A stretch of DNA of 64,000 bases. Source: Chloroflexus aurantiacus J-10-fl. GTDB lineage: Bacteria; Chloroflexota; Chloroflexia; Chloroflexales; Chloroflexaceae. Below the pieces are notes generated by a model. The model did not search any database, was not told where the DNA came from, and worked only from the letters and a program-made list of their open reading frames with translations. The translations under genes and the position numbers were made by a program. The stretch is taken from assembly GCF_000018865.1 (NCBI RefSeq), contig NC_010175.1, forward strand, positions 1,860,001-1,924,000. Direction: 5' to 3'. Numbering within the stretch: the first letter of the stretch is position 1; the number at the start of each line of letters is the position of its first letter. Shown here in pieces: positions 9,298 to 17,487 of this stretch.

Positions 9298-10137
9298 ATG
9301 GTTGAACACATCATCACCGGTCAATTCACAACCGCCCTCCATCGACAGGGGTCTGGCGATGCACCGGCCATCCTCTTCATTCACGGCTCCGGCCCAGGTG
9401 CCAATGGCTGGTCGAACTGGAACCTGGCGCTACCGGCACTGGGTGAACAGTGGTACTGTCTGGCGCCTGACCTGATCGGATTTGGCGATAGTCAGCACCC
9501 CGATCCACCACCGACAGACATTCGGCGCTGGATGCGGTTGTGGGTTGATCAGATGCTGGCTCTGCTCGATACGTTGGGATTAGCCAGGGTTGATCTGGTT
9601 GGCAATTCGATGGGTGGGGCAGTTGCGTTGCACTTGTTACTGGAAGCGCCAGAACGATTTCGGCGGGTGGTACTGATGGGAGCGATTGGCGCACCCTGTC
9701 GGCTGACACCAGAACTTGATCGCCTGTGGGGGTTTTACGACGATCCATCGGCAGCCTTGCTGGCCCAGGCCATTCGCTGGTTTGTCTACGATGATGCGTT
9801 TGTGCGCGACCGGCTTGATGAGATTGTGCGGGTACGCTATACCGCAGCGATGCGTACTGACGTTTGGCGCTCGTATACTGCCATGTTTCCGGCTCCCCGT
9901 CAGCAACACCTCGATGCATTGATCGTACCCGATGCCGCGTTACGCCGGATGACCCATCCAGTGCTGCTGATCCACGGACGCGATGATGCCATTGTCCCGG
10001 CTGATACCAGCTACTATTTGCTCAACCGGCTTCCCAATGCTGAACTCCATGTGATAGGACGCTGTAGCCACTGGACCCAGATTGAACACAGTCAACGCTT
10101 TCATCAGCTTGTGCGTACATTTTTTGCCGAGACCTGA
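9298..10137 (+). CDS. Alpha/beta hydrolase, 2-hydroxymuconate semialdehyde hydrolase-like
   Basis: 279 residues of the meta-cleavage-product hydrolase group (DmpD/XylF/TodF). The oxyanion segment HGSGPGANGWSNW, the nucleophile elbow GNSMGG (S104), the acid in HGRDD (D229 or D230) and H258 in CSHWTQIEH form the triad. The family hydrolyses the ring-opened product to 2-hydroxypenta-2,4-dienoate plus formate or another acid. With the dehydrogenase at 11160 the operon therefore has both known branches after ring cleavage; the hydrolytic branch is needed for ketone-type products such as those from 3-methylcatechol. An 83-base gap separates it from the reductase. Confidence 0.85.
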   Translation: MVEHIITGQFTTALHRQGSGDAPAILFIHGSGPGANGWSNWNLALPALGEQWYCLAPDLIGFGDSQHPDPPPTDIRRWMRLWVDQMLALLDTLGLARVDLVGNSMGGAVALHLLLEAPERFRRVVLMGAIGAPCRLTPELDRLWGFYDDPSAALLAQAIRWFVYDDAFVRDRLDEIVRVRYTAAMRTDVWRSYTAMFPAPRQQHLDALIVPDAALRRMTHPVLLIHGRDDAIVPADTSYYLLNRLPNAELHVIGRCSHWTQIEHSQRFHQLVRTFFAET

Positions 10138-10149
10138 GAGGACGGTGAT

Positions 10150-10368
10150 ATGCTACTTCTGCGCATTACGATGCTGGAGGGGAGGAGCACAGAGCAAAAG
10201 GCTGAACTGGCCCGTGCGCTTTCGGCAGCAGCGGCAGCAGCCTTTGACGTGCCACTGGCAGAGGTGCGCTTGATCATTCAAGAGGTTCCCCCAACCCACT
10301 GGACTGTCGGGGGGATTTCAATGGCTGAGTTGCGCCAGCAAGCCTCTACGTCAACCCAGGGTCAGTAA
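10150..10368 (+). CDS. 4-oxalocrotonate tautomerase-like subunit lacking Pro1
   Basis: 72 residues, 4-OT family. It aligns without gaps to the Pseudomonas enzyme over the first 45 residues: LEGRS with Arg11, then EVRLIIQEV with Arg39, then THWTVGG with Trp near position 50. The catalytic N-terminal proline is missing: the start is MLLLRITMLEGR, so after Met removal position 1 is Leu. The ATG is fixed by GAGAGGACGG just upstream and by the match beginning at the next residue. Alone it should be a poor tautomerase. The second tautomerase gene at 13432 keeps Pro1 but has Gln where Arg39 should be, so the two probably form one mixed hexamer that isomerises 2-hydroxymuconate to 2-oxo-3-hexenedioate. 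Confidence 0.85.
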   Translation: MLLLRITMLEGRSTEQKAELARALSAAAAAAFDVPLAEVRLIIQEVPPTHWTVGGISMAELRQQASTSTQGQ

Positions 10369-10428
10369 CTCGTTTGTTCAGAACATTTGCGATTCACCCG
10401 CATAACGTGTCACCGCACGGAGATGACT

Positions 10429-11163
10429 ATGGATCTTACTGCTGCCGAAGCAAGTCTTGCCGACGCAATTCAAACCGCTCGTGAGACACGCCGCACCCTG
10501 GTTGGTCGAACAACCGATTGGGGTGTCGATCTCAATGGCGCTTATCGTATTCAGCGCATGCATCACCCGGATACCGCGTGTATTGGATACAAACTTGGCC
10601 TGATTAGCCCGGCGAAGCAACGCCAGATGGGCTTAGCGCAACCAATCTATGGACGTATCAGCCGTTCCATGATCTACCAGCGTGAGGTACAGCTCACCCA
10701 CTTCATTCAGCCGCGCCTGGAACCAGAGCTGGCTGTCGTCTTACGCCACAGCCTGCCGGCACACGCCGAACCCGGCATGATCGCTCGCGCCATCGGTGGT
10801 ATCTTTCTGGGTGTGGATGTGCTCGATAGCGTGTGGGCTGACTACCGCTTCAGCGCCGTTGAAGTCATCGCGGATAATGCCTCTGGTGGCGGATTTCTGC
10901 TCGGTGAGTCGCTCCTCGACCAGGTACCAACCGGCGAGTTATGTTTGTACCTGAACGGTGAACTCTGCACTGCCGGTCAGGTCGCCGCTCTGGGCAATAT
11001 CGAGCAACAACTGGGCTGGCTGACACAGGCTGTCGGCGGTCTGGCTGCCGGACAAATCGTCTTTCTCGGTTCGCCGGCTCAGGCCGTACCGGCCAGTGCC
11101 GGTGTCCTCGAAGTCACGTGCGGTAATACCATCCTTCAGGCGCGATTGATAGGAGATGCATGA
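10429..11163 (+). CDS. dmpH: 2-oxo-3-hexenedioate (4-oxalocrotonate) decarboxylase
   Basis: 244 residues of the hydratase/decarboxylase family (FAH-related). CIGYKLGLISPAKQRQMGLAQPIYG, FIQPRLEPELAVVL (metal-binding Glu residues) and EVIADNASGGGFLLGE match the decarboxylase (XylI/DmpH) rather than the hydratase pattern, which is found in the gene at 12599. It removes CO2 from 2-oxo-3-hexenedioate, giving 2-hydroxypentadienoate, and normally forms a complex with the hydratase. I chose the ATG at 10429 because GGAG ends 6 bases before it; another ATG lies at 10423 and the frame is open to 10387. The stop overlaps the next start (ATGA). Confidence 0.8.
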   Translation: MDLTAAEASLADAIQTARETRRTLVGRTTDWGVDLNGAYRIQRMHHPDTACIGYKLGLISPAKQRQMGLAQPIYGRISRSMIYQREVQLTHFIQPRLEPELAVVLRHSLPAHAEPGMIARAIGGIFLGVDVLDSVWADYRFSAVEVIADNASGGGFLLGESLLDQVPTGELCLYLNGELCTAGQVAALGNIEQQLGWLTQAVGGLAAGQIVFLGSPAQAVPASAGVLEVTCGNTILQARLIGDA

Positions 11164-12617
11164 TGGATTACCCGTTTTTTCACGTCAGTCACTACATTGA
11201 TGGTCAGTTCGTTGACGGAGGATCGCGGTTTGATATTCTCTATCCGGCCACCAACCAGGTTATTGGATCGGCACCAGAGGCCGGAGCCGATGAGGTGGAC
11301 GCAGCCGTCGCCGCCGCTTCCCGCGCCTTTCGCCAATGGAGCCGGATGCCGGCTGCCGAACGCCGCCTGATTCTCAAGCGGTTTGCCCAATTGATCCGCG
11401 ATCACGAAGCAGAACTGGCGGCCATCGAAACCTGGGATGTCGGGCGTCCAATTACCGAGAATCGATCCGGCTACATCCCCCGTATCGCGGCCAATATCGA
11501 ATTTTTTGCCGATTTTGCCGTTACCCACGGCAGTGAGTCCTATCCGATGGATAACGGCTATATCAACTACGTGCTGCGCCAGCCGGTTGGCGTTGCCGCG
11601 CTCATCGCGCCCTGGAATATTCCCCTCCTCCAGGCGACCTGGAAAATGGGGCCAGCGCTGGCTTTTGGGAATACCGTCGTACTAAAGCCGGCTGAACTGA
11701 CCCCAATCGGTACCTGGCGGCTGGCGCAACTGGCTCATGCTGCCGGGGTGCCGGCGGGGGTGATTAATGTGATTCACGGCTTCGGTCCCAACTCGGCAGG
11801 TGCGCTGCTAACCCGTCACCCTGATGTAAAGCTCATCTCTTTCACCGGTGAGACCACCACTGGCAAGATCATCATGGCTACTGCGGCACCAACTCTTAAA
11901 CGGGTCTCGTTTGAATTGGGTGGAAAAGGGGCGAATATTATCTTCGCCGATGCTGATCTTGATCGCGCCGTTGCGATTAGCCTGCGCTCCTCATTCTTTA
12001 ATCAGGGAGAGTTCTGTCTCGCCGGGCCGCGATTGCTCGTACAACGGCCAATCTACGAAGCATTTCTCACCCGCTTTCAGAGGGCTACATCTCAGCTTCA
12101 GGTTGGCGATCCCTTTGACCCCCAAACGCGGGTGGGGGCACTCATTTCGCGTGAACATTACGAACGGGTCACCGGTTTTATTGATCTGGCTCGCGCCGAT
12201 GGCGCTCACATCCTCACCGGTGGCACAGATCCCGTCTTGCCGGAACCATTCGCCCAAGGCAACTTTCTCCAGCCCACCATCATTACCGACGTCAAGCCGC
12301 ATGATCAGGTTTGCCAGGACGAGATTTTTGGTCCGGTCGTCACGGTTGTGCCCTTTGACGATGAAGAGGAAGCGATTGCCATCGCCAATGGCGTCAGCTA
12401 TGGACTTTCCGCCGTGGTACAGACTCGTGATGTCGGGCGAGCAGTACGGATGGGATCGGCCCTGGAAGCCGGAACGATCTGGATCAACGACTTTTTTGTG
12501 CGCGATCTGCGCGTACCTTTCGGTGGTATGAAACAGAGTGGAATTGGCCGGGAAGGTGGGCACTACAGCCTTGAGTTCTACACGGAGGCAAAGACGATAT
12601 GCCTGAGCAATCAGTAA
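11160..12617 (+). CDS. dmpC: 2-hydroxymuconic semialdehyde dehydrogenase
   Basis: 485 residues, NAD-dependent aldehyde dehydrogenase superfamily of normal length. The cofactor loop IAPWNIPLLQATWKMGPALA, the general base Glu in FELGGKGANIIFADADLD and the catalytic Cys in FFNQGEFCLAGPR are present. The Cys context is typical of the DmpC/XylG group. It oxidises 2-hydroxymuconate semialdehyde to 2-hydroxymuconate, the substrate of the tautomerase pair. Two ATG codons stand in a row at 11160 and 11163; the first overlaps the preceding stop. The 3' end overlaps the hydratase gene by 19 bases. Confidence 0.9.
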   Translation: MMDYPFFHVSHYIDGQFVDGGSRFDILYPATNQVIGSAPEAGADEVDAAVAAASRAFRQWSRMPAAERRLILKRFAQLIRDHEAELAAIETWDVGRPITENRSGYIPRIAANIEFFADFAVTHGSESYPMDNGYINYVLRQPVGVAALIAPWNIPLLQATWKMGPALAFGNTVVLKPAELTPIGTWRLAQLAHAAGVPAGVINVIHGFGPNSAGALLTRHPDVKLISFTGETTTGKIIMATAAPTLKRVSFELGGKGANIIFADADLDRAVAISLRSSFFNQGEFCLAGPRLLVQRPIYEAFLTRFQRATSQLQVGDPFDPQTRVGALISREHYERVTGFIDLARADGAHILTGGTDPVLPEPFAQGNFLQPTIITDVKPHDQVCQDEIFGPVVTVVPFDDEEEAIAIANGVSYGLSAVVQTRDVGRAVRMGSALEAGTIWINDFFVRDLRVPFGGMKQSGIGREGGHYSLEFYTEAKTICLSNQ

Positions 12618-13420
12618 CAACCCAAACCACCGATGACGCACTTATTATCGCTCTGGCACAACGGCTCGATCAGGCCTGGGAAGAGCGCTTCACCATACTT
12701 CCCCTCACCGAAAGCGAGGGCATTACCAATGCAGACATTGCTTACCGGATTCAGACGCATTGGACAGACATGCGCGTTCAGCGCGGCGAGCGGATCATTG
12801 GGCGCAAAATCGGCCTGACCAGCAAAGCTGTGCAAGAGCAGATGGGCGTCAACGAGCCGGATTATGGCACTCTATGGGCTTCGCGCTATTTTCCGGCCAG
12901 AAATGGGCGCGCTGAAGCGCCTTTTGAAATCTTTCTCCAACCGCGGGTCGAGGGTGAAATTGCGTTTCTAATTGGAGAAACCCTCGACTGGCCGGATATT
13001 ACCCCGCAACAGGTGCTGGCAGCAACCGAGGCACTGGCGGCAGCTATCGAAATTGTGGATAGTCGCATTGATCGCTGGCGCATTAAGCTAGCCGACACGA
13101 TTGCCGATAACGCCTCCTACGGTGGCTTGACGATTGGCGCCTGGAGCAGGGCAATGCGCAGCAGCGACCTGCGCACCATTGGTATGGTGATGAGCCACAA
13201 TGGTCGCCCCACCGTCTTTGGTACCGGTGCCGCTGCGCTTGGGCATCCGGCACTGGCGGTGGCATGGCTGGCGAACAAACTGCGCGCATTCGGGATTCCG
13301 CTGCGTGCCGGTGATATTGTGATCTCTGGAGCTTTGGCAGCAACAATTCCGGTGCAACGCGGCGATCTGTTCACGCTGGAAATGCATGATCAACCACCAC
13401 TCCACTTACGGTTCGTGTGA
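12599..13420 (+). CDS. mhpD: 2-oxopent-4-enoate (2-hydroxypenta-2,4-dienoate) hydratase
   Basis: 273 residues, DmpE/MhpD-type hydratase. Diagnostic blocks are IIGRKIGLTSKAVQEQMGVNEPDYG, FLQPRVEGEIAFLIG (metal-binding Glu residues), AIEIVDSRIDRWRIKLADTIADNAS and GDIVISGALAATIPV. It adds water to give 4-hydroxy-2-oxovalerate for the aldolase at 7683. The ATG at 12599 has GGAGG a few bases upstream inside the dehydrogenase gene. The decarboxylase and hydratase, which usually form a complex, are here separated by the dehydrogenase gene. Confidence 0.9.
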   Translation: MPEQSVTTQTTDDALIIALAQRLDQAWEERFTILPLTESEGITNADIAYRIQTHWTDMRVQRGERIIGRKIGLTSKAVQEQMGVNEPDYGTLWASRYFPARNGRAEAPFEIFLQPRVEGEIAFLIGETLDWPDITPQQVLAATEALAAAIEIVDSRIDRWRIKLADTIADNASYGGLTIGAWSRAMRSSDLRTIGMVMSHNGRPTVFGTGAAALGHPALAVAWLANKLRAFGIPLRAGDIVISGALAATIPVQRGDLFTLEMHDQPPLHLRFV

Positions 13421-13431
13421 AGGAGATTCAG

Positions 13432-13653
13432 ATGCCGATGCTCGAAGTCTTCTACAGCGGGGATCGACCGCCAGACCGTACCCGGAAGCAGGCATTTGCT
13501 GCTGAAGCCAGTGCTATCTTTCAGCGCGTTATCGGTACGCCACCGGGCCGGCTGCAATTGATTATCCAGATCGTGTCGCCTGAAAACACTTTAGCCGTGA
13601 TCGATCTTGATCGTCCTGATAGCGATACCACGGCTGAGCCAGACCAGCAGTGA
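13432..13653 (+). CDS. 4-oxalocrotonate tautomerase-like subunit with Pro1
   Basis: 73 residues. The ATG at 13432 (AAGGAG upstream) gives MPMLEVFYSGDR, so the mature chain would start with the catalytic Pro1, and Arg11 is present. The frame opens upstream, but an earlier start would bury Pro1. The stretch TPPGRLQLIIQIV aligns with APLTSVRVIITEM of the Pseudomonas enzyme after a two-residue insertion, putting Gln41 where Arg39 should be. It thus has what the subunit at 10150 lacks, and lacks what that one has. It is last in the operon, 11 bases after the hydratase. A mixed hexamer with the 10150 product is the simplest reading. A role as a different isomerase of the same superfamily cannot be excluded. 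Confidence 0.8.
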   Translation: MPMLEVFYSGDRPPDRTRKQAFAAEASAIFQRVIGTPPGRLQLIIQIVSPENTLAVIDLDRPDSDTTAEPDQQ

Positions 13654-13810
13654 CAAACAACAGATAGGTGATGGGTAAAGCGTAGCAATTATCCTGCTCT
13701 GTATCGCACCATACGGCACCTGGCAGACCGGCTTCTGCACCACCTGCACCCATCGAATGCGGTTGCAGCGCTCGCTCATATCTCGCCGACAGGATCGGTC
13801 AGATCAGCCC

Positions 13811-13900
13811 CGCCGTCAGGCGGGCTAAAGCCCTCCCTGACAACGTGCAAGCCCCTGCAGGGCTATCCAGGAGCACGCCCGCTATCCCCCCGCCCCGCCG
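13811..13900. repeat. 91-bp direct repeat, copy 1
   Basis: A 90-base segment nearly identical to 14685-14775 (one substitution and one 1-base indel seen by eye). It contains internal hairpins: GTCAGG with CCTGAC around GGGCT/AGCCC, and GCCCTGCAGGGC. A more diverged relative seems to be at 63727-63775. It lies 158 bases after the last operon gene. Confidence 0.85.
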
Positions 13901-14073
13901 GCAGCTATGCATTACCCACAACTGGTGTCAACCGCGTGCGTATCAGCGGGTATGATCGACATGGGTGCTGTTGTGGGCGACTGGCCCGGTGACAGTGCGC
14001 CGACCCAGCCGTACCAGCATGTGCTGGATGGGTTGCCGTACCCGCGTATCATGTGCGTGTCGCGCAGTTTGGA

Positions 14074-14437
14074 GTGCGGCAGCCATGCTGCCGCGCTAGC
14101 CGCGCTCACCATCCGGCACGTGGTGGAGCGGTGCCCCAGATGGTCATAGCACGAACAAATAGCCGTATCTCGTTCCCATCCCATACACCGGCAGGGATAC
14201 CGCTTCCAGCCCGGATTGCCCTCGTATGGCGTGCGGCAGCCATGCTGCCGCGCCAGCCGCGCTTACCATCCGGCGCGTGGTGGAGGGGTGCCCCGGATGG
14301 TCATATCACGAACAAATGGCTGTATCTCGTCCCCATCCCGTACACCGGCAAGGATACCGCTTCCAGCCCGGATTGCCCTCGTATGGAGTGCGGCAGCCAT
14401 GCTGCCGCGCCAGCCGCGCTCACCATCCGGCGCGTGG
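14074..14437. repeat. Tandem repeat, 157-bp period, two full units plus a partial third
   Basis: Units start at 14074, 14231 and 14388, each opening with GTGCGGCAGCCATGCTGCC. The third unit stays similar to about 14437 and then diverges. The opening forms a hairpin (GCGGCAG with CTGCCGC around CCATG). The period is not a multiple of three, arguing against coding. A relative in the opposite orientation lies near 42250-42285. Confidence 0.85.
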
Positions 14438-14684
14438 CATACCGTTACCCATCCTGGTCACGGGGGGCTGAATGTGCTCATCCCGACCAGCGAGTCGGTC
14501 CGGCATGCATGCGATACCTGCGCGTAGATGTTTGGTTGTACCAGGTTCGTGCCGGCACACCATCGGCCACGGTCAGCACCTGACAGCAGTGGAGAGGAAT
14601 GCCTCCACGCAGGCTGGAAGCCTGCGCCACGCGGAGCACTTGCAGCCCGGCCTAATGCAGCGCGACATGTGGGTAGTGCATAGC

Positions 14685-14775
14685 CGCCGTCAGGCGGGCT
14701 AAAGCCCTCCCTGACAACGTGCAAGCCCCTGCGGGGCTATCCAGGAGCACGCCCGCTATCTCCCCCGCCCCGCCG
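14685..14775. repeat. 91-bp direct repeat, copy 2
   Basis: Partner of the copy at 13811-13900, in the same orientation, with the tandem 157-bp units lying between the two. No transposase or integrase is associated with them. Confidence 0.85.
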
Positions 14776-14953
14776 TCAGGCATCCCCGCCGGCCTTCCAC
14801 GTATTGAGGCAGGGTTTTAACCCGCTGCCCCCTTAACCCGCCGGCTGCTCAACCCGCCTCGTAACAACCGCCGACTCGCCAACCCATTGCATACCCGCAT
14901 GGCAATCGAATACACAGTAATCTTGCCACCAATAACCACCCTACCATTGGACC

Positions 14954-14984
14954 AACAGAAAAGGGCAGGTTTCAAAACCTGCCC
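14954..14984 (-). terminator. Rho-independent terminator of recA
   Basis: GGGCAGGTTT at 14963-14972 and AAACCTGCCC at 14975-14984 form a perfect 10-bp stem with a 2-base centre. On the minus strand the stem is followed by TTTTCTGTT. It sits 35 bases downstream of the recA stop. Confidence 0.9.
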
Positions 14985-15018
14985 CCAAGATCGCTATTTC
15001 GTTCGCACGCCGAGCGTA

Positions 15019-16074
15019 CTACTCTTCAAAAATAGCGTCATCGTCACCAACATCGACGCTCGGCGCAATCACCGTTGGATTCGTCAATGCCTGCGCTTTG
15101 ATCAGGCGCTCGATCTCATCGGTAAGGGCAGGATTATTCTTCAGAAACTCGCGCACATTTTCCCGCCCCTGGCCGAGCCGATCCTCGCCGAGGTAGAACC
15201 ATGCGCCACTCTTGCGAATAATCCCCAATTCAGTACCGATATCGATGATATTGCCCTCACGCGAGATACCTTCGTTGGCCAGAATATCGAACTCCGCCTG
15301 GCGGAAGGGCGGTGCAACCTTATTCTTGATCACCTTCACCCGTACCCGCGAACCGATTGCCTCCTGCCCTTGCTTGAGGGTTTCCACACGACGAATGTCG
15401 AGCCGTACCGAGGCGTAGAACTTCAGGGCCTGACCACCGGTCGTGGTTTCCGGCGAGCCGAACATAACGCCGATCTTCATGCGCAACTGATTGATGAAGA
15501 TTACGACTGTACGGCTCTTGCTGATGGCACCTGACAACTTGCGCAACGCCTGACTCATCAGCCGGGCCTGCATACCGGGCATCGAATCGCCCATCTCGCC
15601 CTCGATTTCGGCACGCGGTACCAGAGCGGCGACCGAGTCGATAACGATCACGTCAATTGCATTCGAGCGAACCAGCATCTCACAGATTTCGAGCGCCTGT
15701 TCGCCGGTGTCCGGCTGCGAAACGAGCAAGTCATCAATGTTGACTCCACACCGCGCAGCGTAGACCGGGTCAAAGGCATGCTCGGCGTCGATGAAGGCGC
15801 AGACTCCGCCCATCTTCTGCGCTTCTGCAATGATATGCTGGGCCAGTGTGGTTTTACCGCTGCTCTCAGGGCCAAAGATTTCGACAACGCGCCCTCGCGG
15901 TACACCACCAATGCCGAGGGCAATATCGAGCGCGATGGAACCGGTCGGGATGGCTTCAATTGCCAGCCGACTGCTCGCCTCGCCCATCTTCATGATCGAA
16001 CCTTTACCGAACTTGCGGTCGATCTGCGCCATTGTTGCCGCGAGCGCTTTTTCTTTCTCCGGGGTGATAGCCAT
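15019..16074 (-). CDS. recA: RecA recombinase
   Basis: 351 residues from the ATG at 16074, which begins [20 protein letters not shown] and aligns with the usual RecA N-terminus. A GTG at 16104 would add ten residues (SKNNGGAPA) and also has an AGGAG site, so the longer form is possible. Walker A is GPESSGKTT. The MAW-type and L1/L2 regions ([40 protein letters not shown]) are intact, and the C-terminus is acidic ([11 protein letters not shown]), as in other RecA proteins. It binds ssDNA, drives strand exchange and triggers LexA self-cleavage. It is monocistronic, with its own terminator and a palindrome over the promoter. Confidence 0.97.
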   Translation of the reverse strand: MAITPEKEKALAATMAQIDRKFGKGSIMKMGEASSRLAIEAIPTGSIALDIALGIGGVPRGRVVEIFGPESSGKTTLAQHIIAEAQKMGGVCAFIDAEHAFDPVYAARCGVNIDDLLVSQPDTGEQALEICEMLVRSNAIDVIVIDSVAALVPRAEIEGEMGDSMPGMQARLMSQALRKLSGAISKSRTVVIFINQLRMKIGVMFGSPETTTGGQALKFYASVRLDIRRVETLKQGQEAIGSRVRVKVIKNKVAPPFRQAEFDILANEGISREGNIIDIGTELGIIRKSGAWFYLGEDRLGQGRENVREFLKNNPALTDEIERLIKAQALTNPTVIAPSVDVGDDDAIFEE

Positions 16075-16174
16075 CGCGGGCGCTCCTCCATTGTTCTTGC
16101 TCACACGTACACTCCTCTTGCTACTCTACTTGATGGGGAGGGCGCTGTCAACGCCGTTGCCTGCCCCGTACATA

Positions 16175-16191
16175 TGTGCTATAATAGCACA
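16175..16191. promoter_or_regulatory. 17-bp palindrome over the recA -10 box (candidate SOS operator)
   Basis: TGTGCTAT-A-ATAGCACA is a perfect inverted repeat with 8-base arms. It covers the predicted -10 box of recA. A repressor such as LexA bound here would block transcription. The motif is not the classical LexA box of proteobacteria or Bacillus, and lexA is not in the window, so the identity of the binder is inference. Confidence 0.5.
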
Positions 16192-16209
16192 GGTGTGCGA
16201 TTTCAGCAA
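16181..16209 (-). promoter_or_regulatory. recA promoter
   Basis: Reading the minus strand: -35 TTGCTG (16209-16204), 17-base spacer, then an extended -10 TGC-TATTAT (-10 at 16186-16181). It gives a leader of about 70 to 100 bases, depending on the start codon. Confidence 0.55.
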
Positions 16210-16820
16210 GAGGGATGTCGTTGATTTTTCCTCCCTATTAGTATACCGCTCTCATTGCGTCTTTGGTGCACTGGATTACGGATTTTCGGCAAGAAATCTC
16301 TTACCGTAACTAAAGTTGCGACCTTTGTCACCACAGAGACACGGAGGACACAGCGGATGATGTGTATAACCTGGGTTGCTACCGTGAAGCATGACGAAAT
16401 GCGTCCATAGGAACTGGCTGCTCCTCAAATATGCCGTTACGCCACACGGTGTTGCGTACAATGTCGTGATGTTCCTGGCCGTCTGCTTCAGTGGCCTGCT
16501 CGCAGTATAGGTAACAACTTGAGTTACCATACACACAATCTACCTCTGCAATCCCGGTCGAGTGAGCCAGGGCGACCTCATTTCTCCCCTGAAGTGGCAT
16601 TGTGTGGATGCAATATTTGACCTATTGTGGCGATACAGGTGAGGTACAGATGTCGCGGATCGCATCCTCATTGCTGTTACGCCATCTGCATAGAGCGCTG
16701 GCATCACGCTTGCCGCAATCCCGTCGCCGATGTCGATTTCTTTCCAATCGGGTCACAGTACGGTTTGAAACAGGCTCTGGTCAGATCGGGAACAACAGTA
16801 TTATCAACGAACGATTCAGG
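16210..16820. other. Intergenic region without a convincing gene
   Basis: About 600 bases between the recA promoter and the next promoter. Open frames on both strands are short and unsupported. A segment at about 16328-16360 (CACCACAGAGACACGGAGGA and following) resembles a short sequence often seen scattered in intergenic DNA, but I see no second copy here. Confidence 0.5.
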
Positions 16821-16849
16821 GTGATATGCCATACAGAATGTGGTATATT
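16821..16849 (+). promoter_or_regulatory. Possible promoter of the DUF427 gene
   Basis: GTGATA (4 of 6 for -35) at 16821, a 17-base spacer and extended -10 TGG-TATATT with the hexamer at 16844-16849. It is 38 bases before the start codon. Confidence 0.4.
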
Positions 16850-16887
16850 GCAGATAGTCCACAGTGATATGCCACAGGAGCTTGCCG

Positions 16888-17379
16888 ATGATTAAGCGCA
16901 TTCCACCAGGACCCGGACAGGAGTCGGTATGGGATTACCCTCGTCCCCCGCGACTGGAACCAACATCGCGGCGTATCCGGGTGATCTTTGCCGGTATCAC
17001 GATAGTGGATAGTCAGCGCGCATTTCGGGTACTGGAAACCAGTCATCCACCGGTTTACTATGTGCCGCCAGATGATGTACAAATGGCGTTTTTGCGCCCA
17101 AATACAGCGCGTTCGTTCTGTGAGTTTAAGGGAATTGCTGCGTATTACGACGTAGTTGTTGGTGAACGCACCGCCGTGCAGGCGGCCTGGTCGTATCTCG
17201 ATCCAACACCATCGTTCGCCCCCATCCGCGGCTATCTCGCATTCTACGCCGGGCCAATGGACGCCTGCTATGTTGATGATGAACAGGTCACTCCGCAACC
17301 GGGTGGATTCTACGGTGGCTGGATCACCAGTGATGTCGTCGGCCCCTTCAAAGGTGGGCCGGGAACGTGGGGATGGTAG
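16888..17379 (+). CDS. DUF427 domain protein
   Basis: 163 residues. ESVWDYPRPPRLEPTSRRIRVIFAGITIVDSQRAFRVLETSHPPVYYVP and the following YYDVVVGE segment match the DUF427 family, a small beta-rich fold of unknown biochemical function that is widespread in bacteria. There is no signal peptide and no membrane segment. The ATG at 16888 has CAGGAG 7 bases upstream; an in-frame ATG at 16864 has none. It is about 110 bases upstream of the ABC transporter genes on the same strand, with no obvious functional link. Confidence 0.75.
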   Translation: MIKRIPPGPGQESVWDYPRPPRLEPTSRRIRVIFAGITIVDSQRAFRVLETSHPPVYYVPPDDVQMAFLRPNTARSFCEFKGIAAYYDVVVGERTAVQAAWSYLDPTPSFAPIRGYLAFYAGPMDACYVDDEQVTPQPGGFYGGWITSDVVGPFKGGPGTWGW

Positions 17380-17487
17380 CCTGGCACGCTCGATCATCCC
17401 ATTTGCCCGATCATGCGCTCAAAAGTCATCGCTGACGCACAGGAGGTTGTGCCAGGATCATTTGCATTAGAAGGAAAGGACAGTTTC

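Larger units (their letters stand above)
13654..14954. other. Non-coding repeat-rich island between the aromatic operon and recA
   Basis: About 1.3 kb without a credible gene. Open frames exist in several registers only because the repeat DNA lacks stops, and their translations are low-complexity shadows of one another. Contents: the direct 91-bp repeat pair, the 157-bp tandem units between them, a GCAGGCTGGAAGCCTGC hairpin at about 14611-14627, and finally the recA terminator. Confidence 0.7.

Noticed and set aside
14074-14437. Possible CRISPR array
   Set aside because: The units are contiguous 157-bp tandem copies with no short repeat/unique spacer alternation and no cas genes.
14053-14583. 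Plus-strand frame of 176 codons and neighbours in the repeat island
   Set aside because: The 157-base period shifts frame with each unit, and the same low-complexity peptide appears in several frames. It is repeat DNA without stops, not a gene.
15648-16309. Plus- and minus-strand frames of 103 to 172 codons over recA and its promoter
   Set aside because: Shadows of recA; they cover its promoter and have no domains.
16311-16360. Mobile element end at the CACAGAGACACGGAGG-type segment
   Set aside because: Only a short resemblance to scattered intergenic sequences; no inverted ends, target duplication or transposase.
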